In this document: positions 41,633-50,843 of the stretch, piece by piece
How positions within the stretch are numbered: position 1 is the first letter of the stretch
Layout of the letters: each line of letters starts with the position of its first letter
Origin: Methylobacterium planeticum
GTDB lineage: Bacteria > Pseudomonadota > Alphaproteobacteria > Rhizobiales > Beijerinckiaceae
DNA length: 64,000 nt
NCBI RefSeq assembly: GCF_008806345.1
Contig: NZ_VZZJ01000009.1
Span: 62,001 to 126,000 of the forward strand
Reading direction: 5' to 3'
Notes under the pieces: generated by a model
What the model was told of the DNA's origin: nothing
Database searches by the model: none
What the model saw: only the letters and a program-made list of their open reading frames with translations
Program-made: the position numbers and the translations under genes

Positions 41633-42966
41633 GGCTGTTCCACCACGCTGGGCATCGCTGCGGCCGCTCGGGCGCGGGCGGCGCGCCCGAGCACGAGGAC
41701 CATCGCGCTGCCTGCCCCGGTGAGGAAGACCAGCGGCAGCAGGGCCAGCGGAAAGCTCCCGGTCTGGTCCTTGATGGCGCCGAGAAGCCAGGTCGCGCCG
41801 CCCGTGCCGAGATGGGACAGCGTGTTGATGCCCGCGATGCCCGCACCGGCAGTTCCCGCGGAGAGCCAGTCCGTGGCCAGAGCCCAGAACGGGCCCTTGA
41901 TGGCGTAGTTGCCGATCAGCACCAGGCTCAACAGGACGAGCGTGACCGTGAGCGAACTGGTGAGGTTCGTCGCGAGCAGGCAGAGGCAGGTCATCGCGAG
42001 AGGCAGAGCCGTGCTCCACACCCGCTCTCCGGACTTGTCGGCTCGCAGGCCCCACACGATCATGAAGACCGAGGCGATGCCGAAGGGGATCATGTTCAGG
42101 AAACCCGTCTCGGTGTTCGACAGGCCGAAGGATTTGAGGATCTGCGGCATCCAGAGCGACAGGGCGTTGCTCGTCGCGGAACTGCCCGAGTAGATCAGCG
42201 CCAGCGCCCAGACGTACTTGTTCGACAGGACCTTCCAGAGGGGCAGGTGGTCGTCCACGGCGCTCGTGCCCGCCCTCTCGGCCGCCAGCCGGTTGGTGAG
42301 CCAGGTGCGCTCCTGCGGCGTGAGCCAGGAGGCTTCGCTCGGTCGGCTCGGCAGCAGGAAGAGCGCGCAGAACCCGAGGATCACCGCGGGGATCGCCTCC
42401 ATCAGGAAGAGCCATTGCCAGCCGTGAAGGCCGGCGATCCCGTCCATCTGCAGCAGCGCCGCGGACAGGGGCGATCCGAGGAAGCTCGACAACGGGATGG
42501 CGACCATGAAGGTCGCGACGATCCGGGCCCGGTAGTTCTTCGGGAACCAGTAGGTCAGGTAGAGGATCACGCCGGGAAAGAATCCGGCCTCCGCCGCACC
42601 GAGCAGGAACCGGCCGAGATAGAAGCTGTAGGGTCCGACCACGAAGGCCATCGCGGCTCCGACGAGCCCCCAGGTGATCATGATGCGGGCGATCCAGATG
42701 CGCGCGCCGAACCGCTCCATCGCGATGTTGCTGGGCACCTCGAACAGGACGTAGGCGATGAAGAACAGGCCGCCGCCGATACCGAACATGGCCTGGCTCA
42801 GGCCGACGTCCCTGTTCATGGTCAGGGCCGCGAAGCCGGCATTGACCCGGTCGATGTAGGCGATGAAGTAGCAGATGATCAGGAACGGTATGAGCCGGAG
42901 CCCCACCTTGCGCATGATCGCGGCTTCCTGGGGCGCGCCTTCCGGCACGGTGGTTGCGGCGTTCAT
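41629..42966 (-). CDS. MFS anion:cation symporter (ACS family, tartrate/phthalate type)
   Basis: A 445-residue inner-membrane protein with 12 predicted helices. ACS-family hallmarks include RLIPFLIICYFIAYIDRVN in TM1, the loop motif FEVPSNIAMERFGARIWIAR and FLLGAAEAGFFPG in TM4. Members import tartrate, phthalate, glucarate, hydroxyphenylacetate and other organic anions. The start is the ATG at 42966 behind GGGAGAGACCGG; upstream residues of the open frame are not transporter-like. It is the first gene of a two-gene operon with the amidohydrolase and is divergent from a binding protein gene 149 nt away. Confidence 0.92.
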   Translation of the reverse strand: MNAATTVPEGAPQEAAIMRKVGLRLIPFLIICYFIAYIDRVNAGFAALTMNRDVGLSQAMFGIGGGLFFIAYVLFEVPSNIAMERFGARIWIARIMITWGLVGAAMAFVVGPYSFYLGRFLLGAAEAGFFPGVILYLTYWFPKNYRARIVATFMVAIPLSSFLGSPLSAALLQMDGIAGLHGWQWLFLMEAIPAVILGFCALFLLPSRPSEASWLTPQERTWLTNRLAAERAGTSAVDDHLPLWKVLSNKYVWALALIYSGSSATSNALSLWMPQILKSFGLSNTETGFLNMIPFGIASVFMIVWGLRADKSGERVWSTALPLAMTCLCLLATNLTSSLTVTLVLLSLVLIGNYAIKGPFWALATDWLSAGTAGAGIAGINTLSHLGTGGATWLLGAIKDQTGSFPLALLPLVFLTGAGSAMVLVLGRAARARAAAAMPSVVEQP

Positions 42967-43114
42967 TCCGGTCTCTCCCTCTGGGCAGGCTAGGGAGGCT
43001 CCTCTGGGCTGTCCACCGACCGACGACGTTTCGAGGCGAACATGCGGGTCGGCTGTTCCATCTGCGGCCGGCGGCCGCCCGTACCGTCGTTCGTGTGGAG
43101 ATCGGCTTTCCCTC

Positions 43115-43945
43115 ATGCCTGACCGACGGCTCTATCGGGTCGAGGCCGGCCTGCGTCTCCTGGCCGTGTTCTCCCTCCTCATGCCCATTCCGAAGGACAT
43201 TGCCGTGGCCCAGGATCTTCCCTCCCGGCTCGCCCGTGAGATCGCCCCGACCGGATCGTTGCGGGCCGCGATCAATTTCGGGAACCCGGTGCTCGCCCAG
43301 AGGGGAGCGGACGGCACACCGGCCGGTGTCTCGGCGGACCTGGCGCGCGAGCTCGGCCACCGCCTGGGCGTCCCGGTGGGCTTCGAGACCTTCGACACGG
43401 CCGGCGCGGTGGTCGAGGCCCTCGGCGGACCAAGGACGTGGGATGTGGCCTTCCTGGCGATCGACCCGCACCGGGCACAGACCATCGCCTTCAGCCCGCC
43501 CTACGTCATCATCGAGGGAGCCTACATGGTCCGCGAGGGCTCGCCGCTGACCCGGAACGATCAGGTCGACCATCCCGGCATCCGGATCGCGGTCGGCCGC
43601 AACACCGCCTACGACCTCTACCTGGGACGCCGCCTCGAGAGGGCGGAGCGCGTCTATGCGCCCACCTCGGCCGATGCCCTGGCGCTGTTCCTGAGGGAGG
43701 GCCCGGAGGTCCTCGCCTCCGTGCGCCAACCCCTGGAAGCCTATGCGCGCGAGCACAAGGACGTCCGCATCCTGCCCGGCCGGTTCATGGTCATCGAGCA
43801 GGCCGTCGCAACCCCGAAGGACCGCCCGGCAGGCCGTGCCTACATCCGCGCCTTCGTCGAGGAGATGAAGGCGTCCGGCTTCGTTGCCGAGGCCCTCGAC
43901 CGGAGCGGCCAGCCCGATGCGGTGGTTGCGCCTGCCGCTCGCTAG
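43115..43945 (+). CDS. Orphan periplasmic binding protein (SBP family 3)
   Basis: A 276-residue protein of the polar amino acid-type binding family. It has a signal-like N-terminus (VEAGLRLLAVFSLLMPI, cleavage near AVAQ), then LRAAINFGNPVLAQRG, SADLARELGHRLGVPVGFE and FSPPYVIIEGAYMVREGSPL. No permease or ATPase genes follow, so it may feed a distant transporter or act as a sensor. Divergence from the MFS/amidohydrolase unit suggests common control. The start at 43115 is the best fit to the signal peptide, and its ribosome-binding site is weak. Confidence 0.82.
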   Translation: MPDRRLYRVEAGLRLLAVFSLLMPIPKDIAVAQDLPSRLAREIAPTGSLRAAINFGNPVLAQRGADGTPAGVSADLARELGHRLGVPVGFETFDTAGAVVEALGGPRTWDVAFLAIDPHRAQTIAFSPPYVIIEGAYMVREGSPLTRNDQVDHPGIRIAVGRNTAYDLYLGRRLERAERVYAPTSADALALFLREGPEVLASVRQPLEAYAREHKDVRILPGRFMVIEQAVATPKDRPAGRAYIRAFVEEMKASGFVAEALDRSGQPDAVVAPAAR

Positions 43946-44290
43946 CCGGATATCGCACGAGGGCCATGGCTCACGAAGGCCGTTCACGATTGGGGACGCC
44001 CCCGATTCCACAGGGCTGGCCCCCGTGGAACGTTCCGGGACGGCGTTGCACCATTCGTCGAGAGAATGACGGTTTTTCAGGTATTTAAACCTGTCGGGCC
44101 TGCGTGTGCGACAGTCAGAGGGGTTGGGCGGACGGCCATCTCCGGCAGCCCCACGCGGGCGGCGCCGCTCCGGGATCGGACATCCGGGAACCTGGGAATC
44201 GCGTTCGCCCCGTCGGTTCAGGCGTTTCGAAGCACCGTGCTGCCTGGGCCATGTCCGCCTAACGGGGCACTCAGCGGCTCGGCCCTTCGA
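43946..44290. other. Intergenic stretch without recognisable gene
   Basis: A 345-nt gap downstream of the orphan binding protein and the convergent small gene at 44291. No hairpin with a T-run and no supported coding frame seen. Confidence 0.5.
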
Positions 44291-44608
44291 CTACTCCTCC
44301 GCGCCGGCGCTACGGACGAGTTCCAGGAGCCGACGCCGCTTGGCGGGGTCGCGGATACGGCGGTAGGCGCGGACAAGCTCGGTGCATTCGTTCGCTGCCT
44401 CGCTGCCCGCGACAGCCCGGGCGTTGGGTGCTTCGCGTAGATCGAACACGGAAATCGGCATGCCCAGCGTCTCGGCAATCACACGCAGCAGTTGCGCGGA
44501 ATGTGCCGATAACGTCCCCGATGAGGCCGTGCCCTCGATCTCGGACTGGGTGGACCCATCATCCGCCGCACTCTCAAGATGTCTTGAAGGCGGTCCCTTG
44601 AAGCTCAT
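44291..44608 (-). CDS. Small protein resembling the tail of XRE-type regulators
   Basis: A 105-residue soluble protein. The second half (LLRVIAETLGMPISVFDL, then VRAYRRIRDPAKRRRLLELV) resembles the C-terminal helices of Methylobacterium-type HTH proteins, but no helix-turn-helix is present. It may be a helical partner protein or a truncated regulator. The ATG at 44608 follows a weak GAGG-like site. It is divergent from the PAS protein at 44765. Confidence 0.6.
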   Translation of the reverse strand: MSFKGPPSRHLESAADDGSTQSEIEGTASSGTLSAHSAQLLRVIAETLGMPISVFDLREAPNARAVAGSEAANECTELVRAYRRIRDPAKRRRLLELVRSAGAEE

Positions 44609-44764
44609 CGCGTCCTCGCATCCGGTAGGACGACCGTACCGCCATCGACCGGCTTTCCATAGGAGAATTTCCTACGGTTGTACGATCAACATTCTCATCC
44701 TTTAAGTTGTACTTTGGTGCGCTTCAGCACAATGTCGTGATGAGGTAGGCAACGAGGAGCGGCA

Positions 44765-45373
44765 ATGGCCAAGCTCAAAGGCATTCTTTCGCGAACAGGT
44801 CCGGACGCCCTCCAGGCAGCGTTGGACGCCTCCGACGTCATCGGCGAGTGGGACTGGGATATCTCCACCAACCACGTGCGCTCGGATCCGTTGGTCGCCT
44901 TGCTGTTCAGCGTCGATCCCGAACTGGCAGAGGTCGGTGCGCCGTTCACCGCGTTCACGGACAGGATCCACGAGGAAGACCGCGAGCGGGTCACGCGACT
45001 GATCGGCGAATGTGCCCTTGCTGGCGGCTCGTACGTGGCCGAGTATCGCGTGTGCTCGGCGGATGGTGTGACCCGCTGGGTCCTGACACGGGGGCACTTC
45101 GAACTCGATGCACGCGGTGGCCCCTGGCGTGGCCGTGGCATCACCATCGACATCACCCCGACCCGGATGAGCGATCATGCTTATGTCCGCAGCGGGACAA
45201 CGGTGTCGGGCCATCCTCTGGAGCGGGCAGCAAACCATTGCGTCGCGGCTCACAAGGCCCTGCAGGAGATCGAGGAGCCGCACCTGAACCTGCTCTCGGA
45301 GATGCTGCTGCTGGAGGTCGGACGCAAACTCGCCCAGCTGGAAGGGACGAGGCGGCGCAAGGGGATGAACTGA
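44765..45373 (+). CDS. Stand-alone PAS (PAS_3 fold) protein
   Basis: A 202-residue cytoplasmic protein with one PAS domain: GEWDWDISTNHVRSDPLVAL, DRIHEEDRERVTRLI, YRVCSADGVTRWVLTRGHFE and GRGITIDITPTRMSD. A helical tail ends in LLSEMLLLEVGRKLAQLEG. It has no kinase, cyclase or HTH output, so it may sense a ligand or light/redox cofactor and work through a partner. Its domain layout and the EVGR-x-L tail match the protein at 46272-46847, so the two are paralogues. GAGGAG-like sequence lies upstream of the ATG. Confidence 0.85.
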   Translation: MAKLKGILSRTGPDALQAALDASDVIGEWDWDISTNHVRSDPLVALLFSVDPELAEVGAPFTAFTDRIHEEDRERVTRLIGECALAGGSYVAEYRVCSADGVTRWVLTRGHFELDARGGPWRGRGITIDITPTRMSDHAYVRSGTTVSGHPLERAANHCVAAHKALQEIEEPHLNLLSEMLLLEVGRKLAQLEGTRRRKGMN

Positions 45374-45529
45374 GCGGCCTGGCGACCTTGGCCCGTGGCT
45401 CCGAGGCTTCGCTCTCCTTCGTGGAAGCGGCTGCCCGGATCTGGCGATGCGATGTCTCGGGCGAGCCGCCTGCCGGCCGCCATCAACGCTTGCCTCAGCG
45501 TCGGCAGCATCTCGCATCGGCCCGGCGCA

Positions 45530-45745
45530 GGCGACGGCTGGACTCGCCCTGGTGGTCCTGAGCTTGGCGTCGGACGGCGACGGCGGGCTCGTCGTCATGC
45601 GGGTGCATGCAGCGCAACCAGCCGTGCCCGCCAGCCTCGGGGGCTGCCCGCCCGGTGAAGGCCCGCCCGGTGAAGGCCCGCCACTCCGGGCTGACGCCCG
45701 TCACGCCGCCATCCGCGTTCGAGCCGACGATCATCTGGACCGCTC
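45530..45745 (-). pseudogene. PAS-domain fragment with in-frame 15-bp duplication
   Basis: The minus strand reads IVGSNADGGVTGVSPEWRAF, then TGRAFTGRAAPEAGG and HGWLRCMHPHDDEPAV. This is the middle of a PAS domain whose FTGRA segment is duplicated at DNA level (15-bp direct repeat at about 45645-45675). It lacks a start codon, the first strands and any output domain. Probably left over from a sensor kinase. Confidence 0.65.
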
Positions 45746-45895
45746 TCCGCGTCGGTGAGGCGGGAGCACACGCGCTCTCGGGCACTGGCAGCCGTGATCG
45801 AGGCCCGCGATGGTCTGCCGTGCACGCTGATCGGCTGCGACATGGTGTATGGCACGCCACCGTCACCGGCACTCAGTGCGACGGCTGTTCGAGAC

Positions 45896-46099
45896 TCAGG
45901 TCGCCGGCTCGACGTCCTTGAGGGACGGGACGTAGGCGCACCAGCCACAGAGGCCCTTGTCGGCGGCTTTCGGAGCATTCCATTGCGAGCAGAGGGGGCA
46001 GACCTTCAGCACCAGCCCTCGACCATGGCGATAGGCGAGGCCGCGGCCCTTGAACGTGATCCTGCCCTCCTGAGGCTCGGTTCGGGTTCCCCGCATCAT
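45896..46099 (-). CDS. Small zinc-ribbon protein
   Basis: A 67-residue protein with two CxxC knuckles, VCPLCSQW and LCGWCAYV, spaced by 13 residues, which forms a rubredoxin-like zinc ribbon. The first part is basic (GRGLAYRHGRGLVLK). GAGGGG directly precedes ATGATG. The role is unknown. Such small ribbons often bind nucleic acid or act as protein adaptors. It is surrounded by PAS genes. Confidence 0.7.
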   Translation of the reverse strand: MMRGTRTEPQEGRITFKGRGLAYRHGRGLVLKVCPLCSQWNAPKAADKGLCGWCAYVPSLKDVEPAT

Positions 46100-46271
46100 C
46101 CCCTCACACCACTCGCATCGTCACGCACCCAAGAGTTGCGTTGGAACGAAATTACACAACCAAAGGTTCAAAAATCGCCCGTCCTTTCCTGCTCCGACAC
46201 CGGATTGGCTCGATGGCGCGGGCCGATCACACACGGGCTCGCGCCATCGATCTCATCAACGCGCGGCAGCG

Positions 46272-46847
46272 TCAGTGCAGGCCGCCCTCCGTTGCCCTCA
46301 CGGCTTTCGTGAGCTCCCGGCCGACCTCGAAGAGCAGCAGGTCCAGAAGGGTGTGCAGGACCGAGACATCCAGCGTATCCGCCATGCGCCGTGCGGCCAT
46401 CACCGTTTCGGCGAGCTGGTTCAGGACACGGGTCTGTGCGTCGGCGTGCCCGGACGCCGGCTGGCGCGTCCCGGTCAGGTCGACGACGATGCCGCGGCAG
46501 CGAAGACCCCGGCCCCGTGCATCCGGTCCGATCTGACCTCTGGCTGCCACCCAATGCGTTGCGCCTCCACGGCCGAGCGTCCGAAACTCCGCCTCGAAGC
46601 GGCCAGCGGTTCGGTGAGCTTCATGGACCAGTGCTCCCACGCGCTCGCGATCGGCCTCATGAACGCTGTTGAGCACGGCGCCCAGCGGTACGCCGCCCGC
46701 CGCGCGGTGTGCGTTCAATCCGAGGAACTCAGCGAACCGCCTCGACGGATAGACGGTGCCCGAGGCCAGGTCCGTCTCCCACGTGCCGAGGGAGCCTGAC
46801 GCTTCCAGAGCGGACAGGAGGGTGGGGGTCGGCTGAGCGAGCGGCAT
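46272..46847 (-). CDS. Stand-alone PAS protein, paralogue of the one at 44765
   Basis: A 191-residue cytoplasmic protein with one PAS domain: GTWETDLASGTVYPSRRFAE, NSVHEADRERVGALVHEAHR, FRTLGRGGATHWVAARGQ and CRGIVVDLTGTRQ. The helical tail ends in LLDLLLFEVGRELTKAV, which resembles the tail of its paralogue (EVGR-x-L). No output domain. Start at the ATG at 46847; a GTG at 46892 is possible. Confidence 0.83.
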   Translation of the reverse strand: MPLAQPTPTLLSALEASGSLGTWETDLASGTVYPSRRFAEFLGLNAHRAAGGVPLGAVLNSVHEADRERVGALVHEAHRTAGRFEAEFRTLGRGGATHWVAARGQIGPDARGRGLRCRGIVVDLTGTRQPASGHADAQTRVLNQLAETVMAARRMADTLDVSVLHTLLDLLLFEVGRELTKAVRATEGGLH

Positions 46848-47336
46848 GGGTGTTGAGCACAACTTTCGGTTGCCGCCTTCTACCGCAGGCACTCATCGGA
46901 AATTGTGGCAGCGCTGCCATGCTGGCGACATTCGACGATGAAATCCCTGCTCCGCATATCAGAATTGCGTTTTGAGCCGCATTTCGGTTCGCCTGCCGGA
47001 GGGTCATGGATCCGCCCGGCCCGCGTCAGTGGATGCATGGCAACGGGCACGTGCGGCTTCGAAGACGGCGTGACCGGCCACGCATGCGGCATGGGAAACG
47101 CCATCGGGTGCCGGGGACCGAGCATCGCCGAGGACCCGTCGTTGCACGGCCGGATGCCCTGACGTCCCGTCACGCCATGCCAGCTGACCCGTCAAACCCA
47201 TCCCGGGATCGGCCACCGCCCGGAAGGCGGCAGAGCCTGTCACTCGCATCGATTGCCAGGAAGGGGGGATGTTCCGTTCGATGGCAGGATGCGCGAACGC
47301 GTTGTCCTCGCGAGCCGCGTGGGGCCACCGTGCGGG
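46848..47336. other. Intergenic region upstream of the PAS gene
   Basis: A 489-nt gap between the bacteriophytochrome stop codon and the PAS gene start (both on the minus strand). It probably contains the PAS gene promoter near 46870-46990, where GC falls. No gene supported. Confidence 0.5.
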
Positions 47337-49883
47337 TCACGACGATCGATGGATCAGGTTCTGCAGGTGCTGAAGGATCGAGGCAGCGTCGTAGGGCTTC
47401 CTGACGACGGGGATGTGCTTCAGGTGGAGGGGGATGACGATGCTGTCGCCGTAGCCGGTTGCAAACAGGAACGGCACCTTTTGCCGTGTCAGTTCGTCCG
47501 CGACGGCGATGGAGGTTCCCGTGCCCAGATTGATGTCCAGGACAGCGACATCCGGCTTCCGGATGGCAAGCAGCCTCATCGTCTCGGCTTCGGAGCCGGC
47601 CGTGATGACATCGTCGATCCGCGCATCGGCCAGGATCTGTTCGAGGCCGACCGCGATGACGAGCTGGTCTTCGAGGATGAGGACACAGGAATCGGTGAGG
47701 TCGTCGAAATCCCCGGATGACCGAGCGACGGGCGCCGCCGGGCGCGCAGTCTCGCCGGTCCCGGCCACGGTGAGATGCTTCGCCGGGATCCTGAAAGATC
47801 CCCGGACTCCCTCGGGCCGGTACTCGACGGCGCTCGTTCCCCCGAGGTCGAAGGGGATGCTCCGGTCGATCAGGACGGAGCCGAACCCGCTTCGGCTCGG
47901 CGGGCGAACCATCGGGCCGTCGCTCTCCTGCCAAGCGATGTCGCAAGTCCCGCCGGCGTCGACCGTCCAGACGACCGAAAGCTTACCGCCCGCCCGAGAC
48001 AGCGCACCGTACTTCGCGGCGTTCGTCGCCAGCTCGTGCAGGACCAGCGCCAGCACGGAGTAGGCACGGGCGTCGAGGACGACGTTGGGCCCCCCCAGTT
48101 CGATGGCATCGGCGGAGGTGCGGTAGGGCGTAAGCTCGGCGTCGAGCAGCGCGGAGAGGCTACCGCCGCCGTCGCCGCGCACGATCTGATCGTGCGCCAG
48201 CGAGAGGGCCTGGATGCGCCCCTTCAGCGTCGCGACGTAGCCATGGAGCGTCTGGCCCTCCGCCGTCGGGTGGGCGACGAGTGCCCCGATAAGCGCGAGG
48301 ATGTTCTTGACCCGGTGGTTGAGTTCCTCGTTGAGCATCCGCTGGCGGACGTCCGCCTTCGATCGCTCGTCGGTGAGCAACTCGCTGTTGTGGAGCACGA
48401 CCTCGACGACCGCCGCGCGGATCGCCTCGCCGAACTGCCGGTCCTGCTCGCTCCAGGGTAGGGATTGTTGGTAGACCGTCTCCTTCCAGACGGCGAAGCT
48501 CTTGCGCGGGCTGAGGCGCTCGCCGTTGGGCCCGCTCTCGTAGGTCTTGTTCGGGTCCCCCGCCCAGTCGAGCGTCTCGACCACCTCCCTGCGGAACAGA
48601 ATGAGGTAGTCCCGCGGACGCTGCGACATCGGGATGACCAGCACGCCCGAGACCTCGGCGGCGTAATCCCGGGCGGACGCGTGCGCGGCGGACAGGCGGT
48701 TGGATGCCCAGGTCCTGCCTTCCGCGACGCCCTCGGCGAAGCGCAACAGGGCCGGGACGGCTGCCTTGGGCGGGGTCATCCCTTCGGCGCTCCACCGCCC
48801 TTGCAGCGACATCCCGATCCCGTCGCATGGGATCAGCGCCTCGAACGCCGACATGCGGGACCGTAGGAGCCCCTCGATGTCGGCGGACCGGCTCGCGTCG
48901 CGCAGCAGGTCGTCGAGCATCTTGCGGGCATGGGCGGCCGCTTCCAGCGTCTGCCTGGCCCGCAGGGTCTCGATATGCAGGGAGAGGAACTCGCCGAACA
49001 TCTCGGCCGCCACCCTCTGGCCCATGGCCAGGGTTCGGGGCGAATAATGGTGGCAGGCGATCAGGCCCCAGAGCCCCCCCCCGACGATGATCGAGATCGA
49101 CATGGAGGCGCCCACGCCCATGTTGCGCAGGTACTCGCAATGGATCGGCGAGACGCTGCGCAGGTGCGCGTAGGACAGATCGAGCGGCTCGCCCGACAGG
49201 TCAAGGACGGGCTCGATGGGAACGGTCCTGAAATCGGCGTCCGAGATGATGCGGATGGGATTGCGCAGGTAGAGCGCCCGCGCCTGCTGCGGAATGTCCG
49301 AAGCCGGAAAGAACTGCCCCAGGAAACTTTCGAGATCGCTTCGCTTGGCCTCGGCGATCACCTTGCCGGCACCATCCGCCCCGAGCTGGTAGACCATCAC
49401 CCGGTCGTAGCCGAGCATGGCCCGGACGAGACGAGCCGCATCGCGGAAGAGTCGGTCCGTCCGGTCGATCTCCCGGACCTGGGCGATCACGGTGCGGGCG
49501 AGTTCGAGTGGTTCCGCCACGTTCGCGCCCGCCGGCTCGAACTCGACGACGACGGTGCCCTTGAAGAGATGGGCGGCGACGTCGAAGGCCTGTCCCGAGG
49601 GCAGGCTCAGATCGAACGTGAGCGCCGGGCGGGACGCGTCCCTGGTGCGCGCCAGCGAGTTCCGGACGGTGTGGGCGGCCTCGTCCCCGAGGACCGCTTC
49701 CAGACGGCGACCGTTCGGGTCCCCGGTCGTCCCGAGCAGGTCCGGCGCGTTCGCGGAATGGCGCAGGACGATGGCCGCCGACGCGTCGCAGGCGAGCAGG
49801 CAGCCATGGGGCTGGATGCTGCCTGGAACCTGGATGGGCTCGCGGTCGCAATTGGTCAGGTCGACGCGAGGTCCCGAGGTCAT
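47337..49883 (-). CDS. bphP: Bacteriophytochrome-HWE histidine kinase-receiver fusion
   Basis: An 848-residue cytoplasmic red/far-red light sensor. PAS: the biliverdin-binding Cys is residue 12 in LTNCDREPIQVPGSIQPHG. GAF: the FPASDIPQQARALY motif (about 190-205) and chromophore-pocket His in SPIHCEYLRNMGVGASMSIS (about 245). A PHY domain follows. The kinase is HWE/HisKA_2-type, with the phospho-His in ELNHRVKNILALI (about 520) and the N-box in LALVLHELATNAAKYGA. The C-terminal receiver has the phospho-Asp in PDVAVLDINLG (about 783) and the Lys in PVVRKPYDA. Start at the ATG at 49883. Such proteins control photosynthesis, stress or biofilm genes through the receiver or PhyR-type partners. No haem oxygenase gene is adjacent. 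Confidence 0.95.
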   Translation of the reverse strand: MTSGPRVDLTNCDREPIQVPGSIQPHGCLLACDASAAIVLRHSANAPDLLGTTGDPNGRRLEAVLGDEAAHTVRNSLARTRDASRPALTFDLSLPSGQAFDVAAHLFKGTVVVEFEPAGANVAEPLELARTVIAQVREIDRTDRLFRDAARLVRAMLGYDRVMVYQLGADGAGKVIAEAKRSDLESFLGQFFPASDIPQQARALYLRNPIRIISDADFRTVPIEPVLDLSGEPLDLSYAHLRSVSPIHCEYLRNMGVGASMSISIIVGGGLWGLIACHHYSPRTLAMGQRVAAEMFGEFLSLHIETLRARQTLEAAAHARKMLDDLLRDASRSADIEGLLRSRMSAFEALIPCDGIGMSLQGRWSAEGMTPPKAAVPALLRFAEGVAEGRTWASNRLSAAHASARDYAAEVSGVLVIPMSQRPRDYLILFRREVVETLDWAGDPNKTYESGPNGERLSPRKSFAVWKETVYQQSLPWSEQDRQFGEAIRAAVVEVVLHNSELLTDERSKADVRQRMLNEELNHRVKNILALIGALVAHPTAEGQTLHGYVATLKGRIQALSLAHDQIVRGDGGGSLSALLDAELTPYRTSADAIELGGPNVVLDARAYSVLALVLHELATNAAKYGALSRAGGKLSVVWTVDAGGTCDIAWQESDGPMVRPPSRSGFGSVLIDRSIPFDLGGTSAVEYRPEGVRGSFRIPAKHLTVAGTGETARPAAPVARSSGDFDDLTDSCVLILEDQLVIAVGLEQILADARIDDVITAGSEAETMRLLAIRKPDVAVLDINLGTGTSIAVADELTRQKVPFLFATGYGDSIVIPLHLKHIPVVRKPYDAASILQHLQNLIHRSS

Positions 49884-50230
49884 TGGCCCTACCGGTTGAC
49901 GCGACCGGCCCACCGGGCGGTCGCCGAGATGTCAGGTCAAGGAGGCTCTTGCACGCAACCTCACCCTTTGCGTTCTAGGCCGCTTGGACGGCTGCGTCAC
50001 CAAAGCCGGGGCGTATGAGATGTCGCTGTTTCTGGAGCCTTGAGACGGATCAGCCGGCGTCTCGCATGACAGGCGGCATGAACCGCCCTTGGGCACCGGC
50101 CAGGCTACTCTCGGGACGATGACGCGCGGCCGGTGACCTGCCACCCCGGATCCCCGCCGCGGCGCAGGGCCGTGCCGTGCACTGATGGCGGGGCTCACAA
50201 CCGCAAAAGAGGGAGGCCCCCCGGGCCCGA
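49884..50230. other. Intergenic region upstream of bphP
   Basis: A 347-nt gap with the probable bphP promoter near its start codon. No supported gene. Confidence 0.5.
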
Positions 50231-50449
50231 TCACAGCTTCGATGCCCGAGCCGGGATCGCCCATCGCTGGCGGCGCAGGATCGCCACGATGTCCTGGATG
50301 TCCCGGAGCACCGTCTCGAACTCAGTCGCATCGCACCCGGCCCTGGTGAGGTCGATGATCGCGGCGGTCAGAGCCGTGCTGTGTGCCTCGCCCAGGGCGA
50401 GGTGGCGTTCCACCTCATCGAGGGTGAGGTTCTTGGGCAATCCGATCAT
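50231..50449 (-). CDS. Hypothetical protein, 72 residues, helical
   Basis: A small helical protein starting MIGLPKNLTLDEVERHLALG and containing FETVLRDIQDIVAILRRQRW. No known motif; it may dimerise through its helices. GAGGG lies 7 nt upstream of the ATG at 50449. Function unknown. Confidence 0.6.
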   Translation of the reverse strand: MIGLPKNLTLDEVERHLALGEAHSTALTAAIIDLTRAGCDATEFETVLRDIQDIVAILRRQRWAIPARASKL

Positions 50450-50578
50450 GATCGCGCCCTCCGCGTCTGACCCCCGATACGGAAAACCTATCCGAAGTCG
50501 GAAGGGGGCCAAAGCGGCAAGCGCCCGGGTTCAGGGACCGGGTGTCGCGGCGCGTCGGGCTTCGCGCCCGAATGACCC

Positions 50579-50842
50579 TCAGCCCTTCAGCCGCTGCCGC
50601 AGCCAGCGCGTGGCGTCTTCGAGGGTGTCGAAGGCCGGGGCCCGCAATCCCGCCAATCGCCCGAGCCCGGCTTCCAGGAACCAGCCGTTCGGGCTCTCGT
50701 GCTCGGGCGTGTCGAGACGAACCAGAACGCCCACGAGCAGCCCGTTGGCCATCACCAGCATGCCGACGCGGTCGGGGCTGCCCGTGTCGACGGCGATCGG
50801 CTGCAGCACAACCAGGGTCTCGACGTTGTGCTGTCGGCTCAC
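50579..50842 (-). CDS. Hypothetical protein overlapping the end of a CRP/FNR gene
   Basis: An 87-residue protein starting MSRQHNVETLVVLQPIAVDT, with an alternating beta pattern (VGMLVMANGLLVGVLVRLD) and a C-terminal helix (TLEDATRWLRQRLKG). I prefer the GTG at 50842, because GGAGG lies 5 nt upstream (within an ATG-GAGG that otherwise starts at 50854). It overlaps or abuts the CRP/FNR stop codon at 50844, so the two are probably co-translated. Function unknown. Confidence 0.65.
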   Translation of the reverse strand: MSRQHNVETLVVLQPIAVDTGSPDRVGMLVMANGLLVGVLVRLDTPEHESPNGWFLEAGLGRLAGLRAPAFDTLEDATRWLRQRLKG

Positions 50843-50843
50843 C

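Noticed and set aside
40748..44011. 1087-codon continuous frame joining the amidohydrolase to upstream DNA
   Set aside because: Only the last 294 codons resemble a protein family; the rest is antisense or out of frame to the MFS gene. The Tat-like start at 41632 is clear.
47253..47336. Extra gene between bphP and the PAS gene
   Set aside because: Frames there are short or run antisense into bphP; no ribosome-binding site with a supported product.
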